Below, in pieces: positions 1-14,800 of a stretch of DNA of 64,000 nt. Origin of the DNA: Fistularia commersonii (Eukaryota > Chordata > Actinopteri > Syngnathiformes > Fistulariidae); the NCBI GenBank assembly GCA_037954325.1, contig JBBMNZ010000002.1, positions 11,904,679-11,968,678 on the forward strand, read 5' to 3'. A program made the translations under genes and the position numbers. The notes under the pieces were generated by a model. The model had not been told where the DNA came from. It did no database searches and saw only the letters and a list, made by a program, of their open reading frames with translations. Every line of letters starts with the position of its first letter. Position 1 is the stretch's first letter.

Positions 1-1844
1 TTCATCATTTGTTGTGCCTTTGAGGGTGGAAGCCCTGGGTATTATCTCAAAGCCCTTGGTGAATAAGCTGACCCAGAGCGGACAGCTTTGAATTCTTGGA
101 TTAAAAAAACTATAGAAATTCAAACTCAGATTTTTTTTTTTTTTCAATTGTTGTAACAAAGACCCTGACATTTTCAGTAATACGTGAAATATGGGATGGG
201 ATTTATTGCCATCGTCTTCAAGCAGTGTCCTATTATTTTGTCCACCCTATGTGCTTGGCCCAGTACAACTACTGAAGTCGCGGTGCCTCGGTGACTGATG
301 TAATGTGGATGCCAAACCACACTGCACTGGCTTTTCCTCAAGGCACTCACTGTATATTTTTATCATCACTCCACAGCAAATGGCTTGTGTTACAGCGCTC
401 AACTCTCTCCAATTGTCTCTGGCAATATCTTTCCGGCACAGAACCGATGAACAACATGTGACATCAGACATAAATGAGCAGAAATCTAAAACAAAGACAG
501 CAATGTGAGCACTTCTGGTATGTTTGCCGAAGGAAATTGGGCCTGCCATTAAGGCACGCTGTCATTTTCTGAGCAGTGTGTGCCATCAAGGCATGTATTT
601 TGATTCTCACCCTCCACTCCCTCCTGGAAACATGCAGCTCCTCTGACCACTTTTATTGCAATGTAAACCCCTGGATTGAGACGTGAGAGGACAGAGGGAA
701 CGACGTTAAGCGAACACATATGTTGAATATTAGTCTCTTTCTCTAACAAACACAGTGACATGTGTTTTTAGAAGCTGACAGTTACTGTTTCTCCTATAAA
801 TTTCAAATAGGAATACTTTGTCTGTGTGACAAGTGGGAGATTCTGCTTAAAATTGAACAGTCTATTGACCCTGGCACATTCATGCAATCGGGGAACATTT
901 TATCACCGTCCAGGTTTCATTTATGAAACCGTGCTTTGGTTTGTATTTCACTTATTAAAATTACTTGCAATGGAGGCTGAATGAAACAAGCCCCACCGCA
1001 AGGACATTTAATAACACACTGTTCAGCATCAAGTGAGGTGGTTTTAACAAAAGCTGATATGTTGGATTGACTTTATTTTAGTTAAGAAGAGGCAATTAAA
1101 ATTCCAGTTACAACACGTAGTGTACCGGCAAGTTGGCCAAACCATCTTTGATGAAGAATAGAATAAAACAATTTCTGAGTTAACGTACACACTTGCATGT
1201 AGTATGAGTGAACAAGGAAAAGTGCCCAGTTCGCAATGAATCATACATTTTGAAAAGAAACTCCCTTAGCAGAATGAATAGTGCCTTTAACAATGCAAGC
1301 CAGAACCAAAAACAAATATACAGACTACAATGTATGATAAAGACTGAAAAAACAACTGCATAACATCTTAGAGCGGCAGAAGCTCTAACGTCATATAGGG
1401 ATTTAACGTCAGTACAGAGGCGCGGTGCATCAACTCCAGGCTATACCTGAGCTACACAAAGATGATCAACAATGGACAAGAAAAGCAGAAATAATAAAAC
1501 AATCACTCTCTGTCTATCTTTTAATTATGCTTCTGTTTGGCAATTTACTCTAATTCCTGCATTCAAACGCACACAAACATCATCAGTTGTTTCTGAAAGG
1601 AAATAACTACATTCTTTTGTGTATAATTTGTTTATGTAGAATAGTGTTATATTATAGATGTCACTATAATAACACCGGATTGCCACTCACATTCTCTTTT
1701 GATAAATTTCATTAGCCTCAAACCTCAAAACATGTTTGACCGCTGAACCAAGTCTGGACAATGAGTGGCTACAAAAAGGGGTGGGGAGGGATCATCAGTA
1801 AATTCTGTCCCTCTTGAGCTCTTCCCTGCTCCAGTTCTCCTCCT
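1..1844. other. fbln7 3' untranslated region and downstream intergenic DNA
   Basis: No coding exon is visible on either strand. The part nearest 1845 should be the 3' untranslated region of fbln7. Minus-strand AATAAA signals lie at 1072-1077 and 652-657; the first would give a 3' UTR of roughly 800 bases. The rest looks like ordinary AT-rich intergenic sequence. Confidence 0.5.
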
Positions 1845-2217
1845 TCAGAAGTTGTAAGATGAAACCAGAATGTGGACTCGGGCCACATGCTTGGCTTGAA
1901 AGGTGCGGTCACTATACTCAGACATGTCCACATCGATGCTGATCTCCTGTGGTCCCTGCAGCTGCTGTACCAGTATCAGCTCACCGGTTTGTCTGTCTGA
2001 ACGCTGCATGACAAAGATGCCCCGGGAGTTTCCTCCCACGATGCCAAAGCGCAGGCTGTCAGGCCCTGTTCGGCCGGGGGCGGCCGCGGTGGCCATGCGG
2101 AAAAGAGTAGCAGGAGTCTTCAGGCCAGACGGAAGGGAGAGGTAGTGGAAGGAAACAGTCTTCGGAGCCAGGTAGCAGGAGCGGCTGTCCATAGGGCAGG
2201 GGTTCCTCTCACATTGA
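1845..2217 (-). CDS. fbln7: fbln7 exon 8: fibulin C-terminal module
   Basis: The exon begins QCERNPCPMDSRSC, then KTVSFHYLSLPSGLKTP, SLRFGIVGGNSRG and VDMSEYSDRTFQAKHVARV, ending SSYNF and stop. This is the conserved fibulin-type C-terminal module, very close to human FBLN7. Confidence 0.97.
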
Positions 2218-5200
2218 CTGTTAGGTGAAAAGATAACATGAATGAGGGGTTAGAAAAGCATCTTTTGTCTGGGATGGAGAGAAGTCAACATTACAATATA
2301 TATATATCCATTGGATATGCAGTCTGTACTAGATACGAAGTCTGTGTCAGATGTGAGAAGTCATTTTTTTGCAAATCCCAATGTAAGTCATGGCACTCAT
2401 GTATCTTGCCAAATCCCGAGTAAATTGTAAAAAGTGAACATTTTCTAACAGCAAAATTTTGTAAACCAATGAAGGCTAATCTAGTTTAAGATGATAAGAA
2501 AACACTTGAGATTGGTGTAGTTTCTAAATTCTTTTAAATTCCCAACAGTATGGGTCTCTCCAGAAAGAAATGGTGGCAGTGCCTGGTCACACATTTCACC
2601 TGGAAAAATAAATACAATTACATTTATAATTGTTGGCTAGAAATTACCATACAATTTAATTAAGACATTAGTATTTGTTAATAATAAACCTTTTTTTTTC
2701 AGAGGGAGGTGTTGTTGGGTTCCTAACATTACTTCCATGCCCGGTGTAGAATCAGTATGATATGACCTAGTTAGATTTTACATAAAGCTTGTATTATATG
2801 TTTTACCATATGTGGTGCTGCTGCTACCCTTGAAATCACCCAGTTTTGGAATCAACAAAGTTTCTCGTATTGTAATATGGTATTGTATTCTGTTTTAAAA
2901 AACCCTCTGCCACTGCTACACACATTGGGTCACAAGTTCAGACTGACTCAACCTGACAGACAGGTGAAATACATTCCTTCATGCTGAATTGAAACCTCAT
3001 TCAATCCATGAAAACTAATGAATGAGATGCAGATGGAGGAGAAGCGAAACATTCTCAAGAAATGAAGCAAATCCATTTGTCATAATAACATTTATCGGCC
3101 AGTACAAAGAACTGTCTGACTGAAAAACCGCACTGATTTTCATCACACTCTACTTTCCCTAGCAATTGCATATGATATTGAAAACCGTGACGGCACTTTT
3201 TTCCAATGAGGTGTGACCGGTGGCAAAATAAAGTACCCACTATATATGCATTTTATATAGCATTCATAGCATTAAAACTATTGTTTTGAGGCAATCTATG
3301 ATTTTTCCATGTTTAAAAACATGAGCCACAACATCCATCCCCTTTGCTGACGAGGGTATTTCATACTGGTGGTTCAGCAGAAGCAGAAAGTGCTACGTTT
3401 CAGTCCTTTCAATGAGACTGGGTTCTGATGACTTGAGAACAGAGTTGAAAGCTGCAATGTCGCTGAGCTTTTATTAACTGCAAAGAAGTTTGACAAGGCT
3501 GAAAGAAGAAAACAAAACATTCTTCAGTGAAGTTCTGAGTGTGTGTGCACTTTGTCAGAATAGATTCCTAGGCTATGATGAAGTCTTAACCACAAACTTT
3601 TTTTTTCTAATTTTGGTTAATGTATTTCGGAAGGTTTCTGATGCTGCATTTATGTGCCTATTCCTTAATCTCCTTAGCGCTTGTGTCTTATGCTTAAGGT
3701 ACAGGGACATGATTATACGCATAAATACAAAATCTGCTTTGACGTTTTTACATTAAAAAGCAACACTGACCCTTGAATCAATTAAAAATCAGAGAATGTC
3801 CTGCTTTTGTCAATACAATGTTTAAAGAGAATGTCTTTACTTTTTTTTGTAATTTAAATCAGTGAAACAATACTCCATGCTGTTGGATTGGTTGACTTTC
3901 CATTTCTATTCAATGACACTTATAAACTTTATTACTTCTTAATAAACCTGTAAAGTATAATACTATAAAAAAGTTTTTTTTTTCCCGAAAAATAGTTTAT
4001 AAAGATGATTGGATGCAATGTTAGACTAAACAGGAATAGCCTCAATGTCCACCAGAGTGATCATGTCCTACATCTCGATTGCAGACCGATTTAACAACTG
4101 CCGCCAGAAATGTGCAGTGTTGTAGGATGTTGAGTATAATTAGTAGCCTTTTAAATTTTTAAAGCAGTGAAACATAAAAAATCTGAAAAAAAGCACAAGT
4201 TTGCTGAAATAAAGAAAATTAATTGAAAACTGTCTGAATACAGTTCAAAGTCTCATGACATCTTGGGTAAGGAACTGAATGTGGTTTCATTATGGTAGTT
4301 ATATATGAAAACATTTTGCGAATTTTATCCATCCATCCATTATCTAGCACTCATCCAGCAGTCAGAGTAGTGGGGATGCCTGAGCCTTTACCAGCTGTTA
4401 TTGGGTGAAACGTGGGGTTCACCCTGGACCAGTCGCGGAGTGCAGGGCCATATAAAGAGATAAACATTCGGTCTCTCATTCCCACATTAGGGCAATTTTT
4501 CCAATGTATACCGTCTGCATGTTTTTGAACTGTGGGAGGACACCGGAGAACCCGGCAGGATACCCATGCAGATATGTTGAGAAGGTGCAAACTAATTACT
4601 AACTCCATTAATGTATATCATAAATGCAGGCAAAAAATTGCATTCATGGAGATTCCATCAGACACTTGCAAGGAGCTACACAGCTAAAAGTTAATTTAAT
4701 GAAAAATGTGCCGTGGAAACGTACTACCCCAGGTGCAATATGTCAGGCAACGTGGACCATAACCACAACAGTAAGACTTGTTTTCCAGTGGTGAAAATTT
4801 CCTCCAGATTTAGTTGTACAGAACGCTTGTAATTATGTGGTCTCTCGGAACATCTTGACAATCAAGAGGCCCATTATTTTCAGCTGAAAAATTGTAGAAA
4901 AGCTAAATATAAATAAATAGATAAAGTTGCAAATGTAGTTACAAGGAAGTCTATTTTACATCATCTAAAAATTAAGAATGATGAAGCTTAGTCAAATCAT
5001 TTTTTTGCATAGGTTACTTTTCATAAAATTTTGGTTATTGTTTAATGACTTCATACAATATTGTTGCTTGGTTGAACTGATATTCTGTTTGAGGAAACAT
5101 GCAACCTGCCAGTAGTGTGGAAGCTCAATCATAAACGTTAAGTCAGCTTTGGACCCCATGTTTCAGGAATCCTGAATTTTCCTTTTTATTAGTTGGGCTA

Positions 5201-8200
5201 GATAACACTGAAAATGTAACACCTCAGAAGACCAGGTTCACAGGAGTGATTTCAACTTGCTGGAATACTGACTGGGATGATTAACACCTGATTTCTTTCT
5301 ATTTTCAAAGACAAAATGTCACACAGATGCCCATTTCATAGAATGACTATTACAAAAAAATTAAATTGTGTTACATCCACTTACAAGGGTGATGTCTTGA
5401 CATAGCTGATGTTGCCATGAGACCGGGGACACTCTGGGTTGACGCACTGAAAGCTTCCCCCGGTGTTGACACAAGTCATCCCTCGGCTACAGTTGTGCTG
5501 CTGACTCAAGCACTCGTCCACATCTGGAAGACACAACAGTGGAGGCATGTAAGAATGAGAAGCAGGGAGAGAGACCTGCCAAACTTAGTCCCAGCTTCCT
5601 GGTTTCCATAGTCTGAGTGGGGGGTGCTGTGCACTGATTGTTTATTTGGTGTTTTAGTTTAGTCTCCCAAAAATGCTTTATGTCCTTAAGCTCCCTTCTG
5701 CTGGGAAATAATGAGATCATTTATTCCACTGGCAAGTCTTTCATGTTTCAGAGGTCCATATAAAAGTGGTAGCAAAGTTAAGGGCTGACAAGCAACTCCA
5801 CAGAAACTTAGAGAAGAGGTGCGTCTTTTCCTCACTGTAACTCCATGCTTCACCAGATCTGCAGCTAGGGGCTTGTGAATGAGTCTTTGTCCCCTGTTAC
5901 CTCTTGTCACTCACCCTCACAGGTCCGCCCATCTGGGAGCAACTTATAGCCACTGGGGCAAGAGCAGTGGTAGGAGCCCGGGACGTTGACACACTCGTGG
6001 ACACACAGCTTTCCTCCTTGGTCTAATCGGTAGACTTCACACTCATTCACATCTGTTGAGGAAAAAAAAAAAAACAACAGAAAAATACCTGAGTGTCTGG
6101 TTTAAAAAGTCATCTTAAAGCCAAAGTGACTGTGTATACAAAAGGGAAGAAAGGTTTGGTATAGAGAAAATGAAATACCCCAAACAACTTTAAAAATACA
6201 CTCTGTGAGACAAAGTGTGGAGAGACTGTTTCAGTCTCCAAGGTGGTCTTTGCTTTTCCAGCTTACAGTTTTGGACAGTATAGTATTTAAATTATGTATA
6301 TCATGTTGAGTAGTGGTGTTGCACATAAATAAATAAATATGCAACCTTATTAGTGTTTTTCTCATTGGAACCAACACCGACCTTCATGTTAATCCATATA
6401 TGAATGCCTCTCTAACTGCCAGCATCAAGGCTGGATCTAAAGAATTGCATATAGAGTTTGTATAAAGGCCCTGTATTCTTCTATGAAAGTAGTTAGGTGG
6501 AACATGAAGGGGATTTTGTTCTTGGTGTTTTCTTGCACAATGTGGGGCTCTTGAAGCCAACCTAGTTGAGTCTCCAATCTGCTGAGCCAGCTGACTTCCA
6601 GTTTAACCTTTGTTTAACTATTTTAGGGAAAAATAGTCTTGAAGCTCTATTGAACTTTAAAAATTAGCAGACTAGAAAAATCATTAAATCATGATAAGAT
6701 TGAATGAGTCTAATAGGTTGCGGTACTAAAGTAATATCTGCTCCTGTTTTCTTATGCAGTATAAGTTGCACCATCAGAAGAGGGAGTGCCATCGCTAAGA
6801 CTTTGCAACATGCAAGGCAGCCATTGTGATGTGTAGTGAAGGTGGAGGAGCTGTCACAGGTTTTATGACGAAAAGTATTTTCAAGTCAGTGAACAAGTAT
6901 GTGATGAACACCATACTTGAAATTCCAGTGTTTAACCACAATGTTATATTAACTACAATCCCCAGCAGTGTTCCTGGGGGCTTGGCCAGATCCATCAATC
7001 ACTTGATCAAAATTTCATTTTCTGAAATTTTCCTATTTCTTGACTAAAAAAAATATCTTTTCTTAAAAATAAACAAAAAAAAACAACTACCAACCAGTCA
7101 GTCTGGTTTGAAGCTTTGTGACATCTTGAACCGGGTGGTGTAGATTGGAACTCCAAATTGTCTGACTAGATTTATTTCACATGAGACGACTGAAAAGATT
7201 ATTCTTTAGGTATATATATTTTTTGTAAACTGTAATGTCTGACACATCTCAGTAGGGGCTGCTTGATAAACGCATGAAATCTGCAGCTTTTTACATTTCT
7301 GCTCTCAGATTTTTCCTCTCTGCCAAAATTATGAGGAACGTATTGCTGACAGTTGGCTTAATAACAATTTTCTGTACAGCAAACTACACTTGCAGAGGAC
7401 TCTCTACTTCTTTTCAGGATTTTCCATTATCCTGCACCCTCACACCGCAAAGGTTGTAAAGAAGATAGATGTATGTAGTGTCAGTCTCTTTTGTCCTGAT
7501 CTATCCCTGTTGCATTTTAATAGTTCTCTGCTTTCTCTGCGCGCTATTATTATTTCATTAAGCTTCAATTCGGCTATCTTTTTATGTACAGATTGGAATC
7601 ACCTTACTCAAAAGTGAGCACAGTGAAAAATAATTAAAAAAATAATCCCTTGTTTTGGGAGAATGTAAGCAAAATTACTTACTTGTCAAGTAAGTTTCTG
7701 CAATCAAAATTTGAAAAAGTAGAAATCAAGACGGAGCAATTGATGGTTTACCAATAAACCTTCCACAGCTCTATGTTTAGGGCTTCTGGTGGTACAAAAT
7801 ACCAGGCTCAATGGGAGAGTCCTCTCCCCATATCGATAAATGAAATATTCCAAAGAAAACAAAAAAATCCTTTCTTCTGATGATAATCTGATAATATTCT
7901 TGTTATGAACACAGTGTTCCATTACTGCTAATAACCTCTTTGACATGGACAAAATGCATCTATAAAAGAACATCACAAACAAACAGATTTGAAAATGTCA
8001 CTTGACCAATTACATCTTAAAAGCAACTGGACTGTGACCTAAATGGATGCTAATCAGCTTGTGACTTCCTGAGAGGATTATTTTGTTTGTTACTGACTGG
8101 CATTCATAGATTGCTATTAATATTGCTTAGAGAAGTGGTAAACTCAGGTATTTTGGGTCTTTTTCTTTTCACCCGCAGCTGGTATGCTGTGCTGCGCATC

Positions 8201-8836
8201 AGCCAGAAAACTGGTAAAAATCTCCTGCTGGGATGAAATCGAGCAAGACATCAGCTTAAGGTTGCTGCCCAGTAGCTGAACCAATCCTCTGTATACAGGA
8301 AAGAAGAATTTCCCCACTGGAATCAATGAATTAACTTATTTGCAGCTCACCCTGGCAGATGCTGTTGTCAGAGGTGCCACTCATGTGAAACCCTGCATCA
8401 CAGCTGCAGTGTTGGGCTCGGTTCACCTGGGCACAGTGAGGTCTCCTGCTGAACGCTGGATCATCCATGACACTCCACTCAGGCGGTGCTGCAGTGAGAG
8501 GATAAACAACAACAACAACTTTGGCCTTTTCGACAACGACAAGCCACTTCAATTTATTTGCAGCTGCTGACCTGTTTGGGTTTGGTGCTGGCAGTGAGAG
8601 CCACTCCAGTTCTGGGGGCAGGTGCACTTGTATTGGCCGACTCCTTCAACACAGGTACCTCCATTTCGACAGGGATTACTCGTACATTCACTGATATCTG
8701 TGGGTGCAGGAGAAAACGTTAAATCTTTCCATCCTACTAAAGTAATTTTTGACATTGATCACTTTCAACATTCCTTATTGTCCAATGGATACTGAATATT
8801 AGTGGGTCGAATTCAAGTCTTGCCAAATGAAAAAAA

Positions 8837-8880
<44 letters not shown>

Positions 8881-11800
8881 TATAATATATAATATATATT
8901 TATTTTTTTTTTGAAAAAAAAATATTTTTTTTTAACTTCCTATAATATTTGTTATCTGTTTACATAGAAAACATAGAAAAGCACTGATAGCAAAATCAAC
9001 ATACTTTTCTTCTCTAAGCATTATGATTTCATTGTCACTGACACTACAATATCAAATATGATTGAAAATATTTGAAGCACATTTAAAAAAAACAGCTGTG
9101 TTTGTTCTATTGTTTTTTTTATCTGTGGAAAAAAATTAGTTTAAAATTTTGTTTTTCAGGTATATGTTTATTATGTAATAAATGTTTTAATTCAAAATGA
9201 AATTATGCCCTGCTATGTCCACTTTAACAACATTTACTTATGTAGACAATTTGTGGACAATTTTTAAAAATACGTATGAAGAGCATGAAAAATTATCCAC
9301 ATTACTGGAATGAATGCGTCTGAAGTATTATTGTCAATATTAATGTAACTTACTTTATGCATATATTTGTAAATGGACAAAGTGGCAGAGGAAGAAAAGA
9401 GAGACACTGACAAAATATCAATTAGAATTCAAGACTGAAATTTAGCTTGATGACCAAATGTAAATAAGTTTATAGAGGTCCATATTAACAGTTTGAATTG
9501 TATATTAATAAAATTGTGAAACACCTAAATCATCCCACACATGATAGATTTTATGTGTCAGCTATATACTTTGTTTTACTCTGAGGTTTACTGAATAAAA
9601 TAGACTTCCATTAATGCCCTCATTCAAAGGCAATGAAATGTTTTACTTGTGCAAAGAAATGTGAACATCTCTACTGTCAACTTCCTCTCGTGACAACTCA
9701 TAAATCTGGTTAACAAAATATTCACATGGCCTCACTTGCACTGCTTTGATGGATGGCTCCTTGGCCTTCGTTTAAACATGTGCGAAAAGCATTGGCATTA
9801 TTATAAAAGACAGGGAAAACAACTGTTTGACTGAAACTTGGTGGAGTATCAAACCATATTTTTCAGCATCCAATAGAAACACAGATGATTAGGCAGTATT
9901 ATTAATAAAACTATAACCATAAGGATGGTAACCTTGAAGGAAATCCACATCCGTTCACATTTAGTTTTGTCATCAAAGAGTCTAAAACAAGTGGGCAAAT
10001 AGCAAATCATACCCTCTGATCTGTAAAAGACTCTGAGAGCTCTACAGATGTTCAAAAGATGAAGAAGGCTCTGCTCCCTCTGCCCTAGTGATGAGGCCAA
10101 TGGATGACAACCAAACCCTTTAATGTTTATTTGGCTCCTCCGGGGGCCACCATATGGACAAACCATGAAAAGCCCACTTCAACCAGCTAGGTATTTTTAA
10201 ACTGTATTTTACAAAAATTAACTGTTTCTTCACATTATGTCAATACTACTTTTTTGCATGACTAAATTTGGAGTGTGTATGTGAGCTAAAGAACATGAAC
10301 AGAGATAATACTGTGCAGAGTCATGCCTTCTCATGTTGCTTTAACCCTGAATGTCAATAAACGTATGCACATGTTCAACTGACTGTGCCACTTGGAATTT
10401 TTTGAAAAAGGGCCACTGCTACGGGATGAAATGGCCTGCTAAGCATAGCTCAGTGCTATCAGACCATGGTGTTGGTATGATGTCTGGATCAAATCTCTGT
10501 CAGAAGGGACTTCTGTCAAAGAAATAGAGAAACATGAGCAAGCGAGACATGATACAAAAGCCCAAACACGAGGTGAATAAACACAGCAGGAGAGGAACCC
10601 CACACTGGAATGAAGTACAGGTGTTTTTTAGTGTTCATGGATATTTAATGTCGTTTTAATGAGGGCTTCTTTCAGTACAGCGAGGAAGTCCAGCTATTAT
10701 AAAGAATGGCTCTTTTATTCACCTGTTATCCCTCTGTGTGAGGAGCTTCTGTATCTTTCAGTCTCTCCTGACTCATATGTTACAGGCCTCACGTAAATCT
10801 AGCCGAGTATTGTTCTATCCAGTTCCCCAAAAATTCAAGTTCATTGGGAGGTTGGGGCTCACCTTTACAGATGGCACTGATGCCGGTCCAGGTGCCGTTG
10901 TCCCGGCACACACGTGTGGCTGAACCAACTAGATGGTATCCCTGAGAGCAAGTGAAATGGATCTCATGTCCTACAAAATACTTTGAGCCAAACTTTGTTC
11001 CATGAGCAGGGGCTTCCAGGGAGGGGCAGTTGGTGGGAGCTGTGAGAGAGAGAAAGAGAGCCAGTCACATGTGGGCTAAGTCTCCCAACATCCTCTGGCA
11101 TTCTCTGCCTGAGGATATACACGTGTCATTGAACAGAGCAGTGCCTTCATGGGAGAGAAAGGTTCAAATGCCTCATTTACAGTGAACCAGTGGAGGACTG
11201 GGCAGTTATTTCGGTCTTGATAATGTGAGTAGGCAATTATGTTTCATTATGGCTCGGGAAAGATAAATGGTTTGACAGTGGAAATAGGATATGGATGTGA
11301 ATATGCACAATTGTGTGATGGATGTAAAATTATGAATGAATAAACCTTTCAAATTTGGTGAGAAGAAATGGTGAGGAAGTTTCTAAAAAATGGCAGGCAT
11401 GTTTCCTTGTTTGTTTTTTTTTATACAGACTCCATTAACTGAAGTCTGGTTGTGGAAGAAATCTTTGCATACTTGGAGACAGGAAGGAATAAATTCATCT
11501 CCTTTGTTATTTTGTTATCAAATTACTACCAATATTCATTTATAAATTCCTTCACTGTCTATACCACTTATCCTACCTGGGGTGTGGGGCCTAGGAAAAA
11601 CCCCAGAAGGTATCAGCAAAGAAACACTGAAAAAACTCTGGACCACAACACATCCAAATTGTACACAAGAAGGCCAGTGGAATCACTCTTGCTGTGTAGT
11701 TGGGAGTGCTAACAACCGTGCCGCCAGTATTCACATCATTTAATACAAATTATTTAATAAGAAAAATATCTCAATTAGCTTTTTATGTGAGAATTTTTGG

Positions 11801-14800
11801 ATTTGATAATTATCTGATCATTAAAAACAGGTGGCATACTTATTAAGTGTTGGTCTTTTCAGATTTGTTGGAAGTTTATCATTGTATATGTAGAATATTA
11901 AAACCTCTCCACAGAGTTATTGACCACATTAACAATTATTAACAAGCTGGCTCTACAATATGCTGCAAAACAAAACAATTTAATGACTGCATTTCCTCTA
12001 TCAATTGCCCAGCTCTGTTACTTAGATGGTCTCACAGGTCTGGGATTTATGTTCTGACTTTCTGGTTTCACCCAGTGCGGAAAAACCTTTGGAGACCGAC
12101 TTCCAGCAATGTTTGGATGTCTTCAAATGTTGTAAATTTGCTATTTAGTAATTCTTCTCACCCTTTTTAACAAAAATTACTGACTTGACTGAACTGACGG
12201 TTAATCGTCTCATAAAATACCCATATGTGGACATATCGACATTCCGGTCATGTGGATCTCATTTTACTTGATTATTGTGGGTAGATGTCAGGTAATGAAA
12301 CATGTTCTCTCTATATGAATTATCTACATGGCAAGCAAGATTATACTTTAAGTGATCAAGAGACATTATTCCCAAAGAATACTACAGAGTGGCCAAATCA
12401 TTTCATCAATTGTCTTGATTTTGACTCATTTTTAACCGTTTCACACCAAACCTTCATATAATACAATTGAATTAATGACTAAAATGTGACTGGCTTATAA
12501 TTTTTGAAAACTTACACAATGAAAGAATTTCACCTAACAAATCCATTCTACAATTTTTCAATTCATTCATGTTGATCCACCTGGTGGAGTGCCTTAACCC
12601 TCTCAGGCTCAAATTAAGTTGTAGTTGCAGGAAAAATCTGATATTTGGCTGTCGCAAATCTGCAGCATCTGCCTGGAGAAGGTTAAAAGTGAACAAATAT
12701 TTCTATAGACATTTCAATTTCACAATCCTGAATCGTTATTATTTCTACGTCTTTCTATTATGTCTCACATTACAGAACACGGTTAAATCTATGCTGTAAC
12801 AGTTGGCAGGGAAATTAAGAAACACCAAATGGCTAATTTTGTGCACGTGCTGGAGCAGTTTTTCTTTCCCTGTAATCATTCCTGCTGGCTCATATATTAC
12901 AGACTTGGATCCTGGGTGGTGTTTCTGACTTGCTGTAGAATACCCTTTTTGCACAGCAGTTTTTGTATTTTCACCGGTCTTATTTCGAAGAATGTGTTTT
13001 CCTGTGTTGTCAAACTGCATTCTACTTTATCAATCTCTTCTTACTGACAAGTGCAAAAAAAGATAATGTTTTTAAGTATAATTGCATGTTGGATCCCTGC
13101 TGATATGTACCCAATATGTTTCATTCTTTTATATCAGCCAAAATGTAAATTTTAAATGTGACGGTACATCTTTTAGACCAGGAGTCTGCTTGAGGATGAT
13201 TGTGATGATTATATTTTTTTAAAAGTTGCAATAAAGGAACTTTAAAAATGCAGGACGCACAATTGGCTTCTCCCAATGGGATACTTCTTTAGTCCTATCT
13301 ATCATCATCCAAAAGTTGCAGATGTTTACTCAGAGACAGTATATTTTAAATTCAGTTAACAAGGGTTGATTCTGAACTGTAATGGATATTTAGTGAGGGA
13401 AAATCTTTATCTATTGTAGATATTTTCCATCCATTCATTCATCTTCTTCCACTTATCCTACACTCAAGGTCGCGGGGGATGCTGAGGCCTATCACAGCTG
13501 TCATCGGGTGAGAGGCAGGGTACATCCTGGACTGGTCACCAGTCAATCGCAAGGCCACATATACAGACAAACAACCATTCACTCACTCACTCACTCATCT
13601 GGGGCAATTTTTTCCAATTAACATCCTCCATGTTTTTGGACTGTGGGAAGCCCATGCAGACACAGGAAGAAAATGCAAATTCTACACAGAAAGGTCCCCT
13701 TGTCGGAATTGAACCAGGATCCTTCATGCTGTGACCACTGAGCCACCGTGTCACGTATAGACTAAACAATTTAAAAAAAGTTTAATATTTTGTACTTCTT
13801 GTTTCTGCTCTATCTAAACTGTACCAAACTGTGACATCAAATCCGAGCAACGTACCAGATCAGGGTTTTTTGTGTACTGTTACACCCCTAATGATGATGA
13901 TGATGATGAGGGTGGTGGGTAATATTATGGGGATATTACTCACCAGCTGACTGGTCTGCTTGAGGCAACTTGGAGACAGAGTTCTGAAGCATTGCCAGTT
14001 TAGACTTCATAATCCGCAAGCCCTCTGTAAACCGCATCTCTTGGCCTTTAAGAAATTTCTCCATTTGCCGGAGCACCCCAACCACCTGGTGTTTATCCAT
14101 GCACGACTTTGAATAGTGAAGTGTGAGCACAAGGAGAAGAATATGAAAAGAAAAAGACAAAAACAAAACGAAACAGATCTAAACACAGAGGTGGCATGGA
14201 AACAATTTTGAAATGCAATGTTCATCAGGAAACCATGCACAGGACATAAGGTTACCTCAGTGCAATGGTCATAAAATCTAAGACATGAGTTGGGAACAAA
14301 CTTTAATGTGCAGCTGTGGAGCATGATGTAATCTAAACCCATCTTATTGGTGGGCACATTGTGGTTACAAAGATGTCATTCATCTGAATTCCCTCATACT
14401 AAAATATCTTCTATAATTCTAACAAGATGTGCTAATGCGATTTGTTTTTTACCATACAAGCATATATTGATTTTTTTTTTAATGGGACCAACTTCTGTGG
14501 TCCATCATTTTCCGTGAGGCATCCTTCCTCTCCTTCAACCCCTTTTGCTTACTCTTGTAGCACTTTAGTGGCAAACCCAACCAGACAAAAGCTGTCTGGC
14601 AGATGTCAGTAGGACACAAGTTCAAAATGCTGTTCCTTTGTATATTTTGCATGGCAGCAGGAAGGCCAAAGCTCATTGGATGATCCTGAATGGGCAGACT
14701 CAAAATAGCATGGGTGCCACTACCAGTTACTTGAGGAGAGGGGCAGTCAGGCCATTACAAAGTTGCCTCTAATCCTTTCAGAAAGGTTTATTAATCACAT

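Larger units (their letters stand above)
11040..13943 (-). other. fbln7: fbln7 intron 2
   Basis: Intron between the coiled-coil and sushi exons. It carries two copies of a dispersed repeat (11535-11725 and 13424-13757) and a short (ATG)n tract at 13889-13909. No other exon found. Confidence 0.75.
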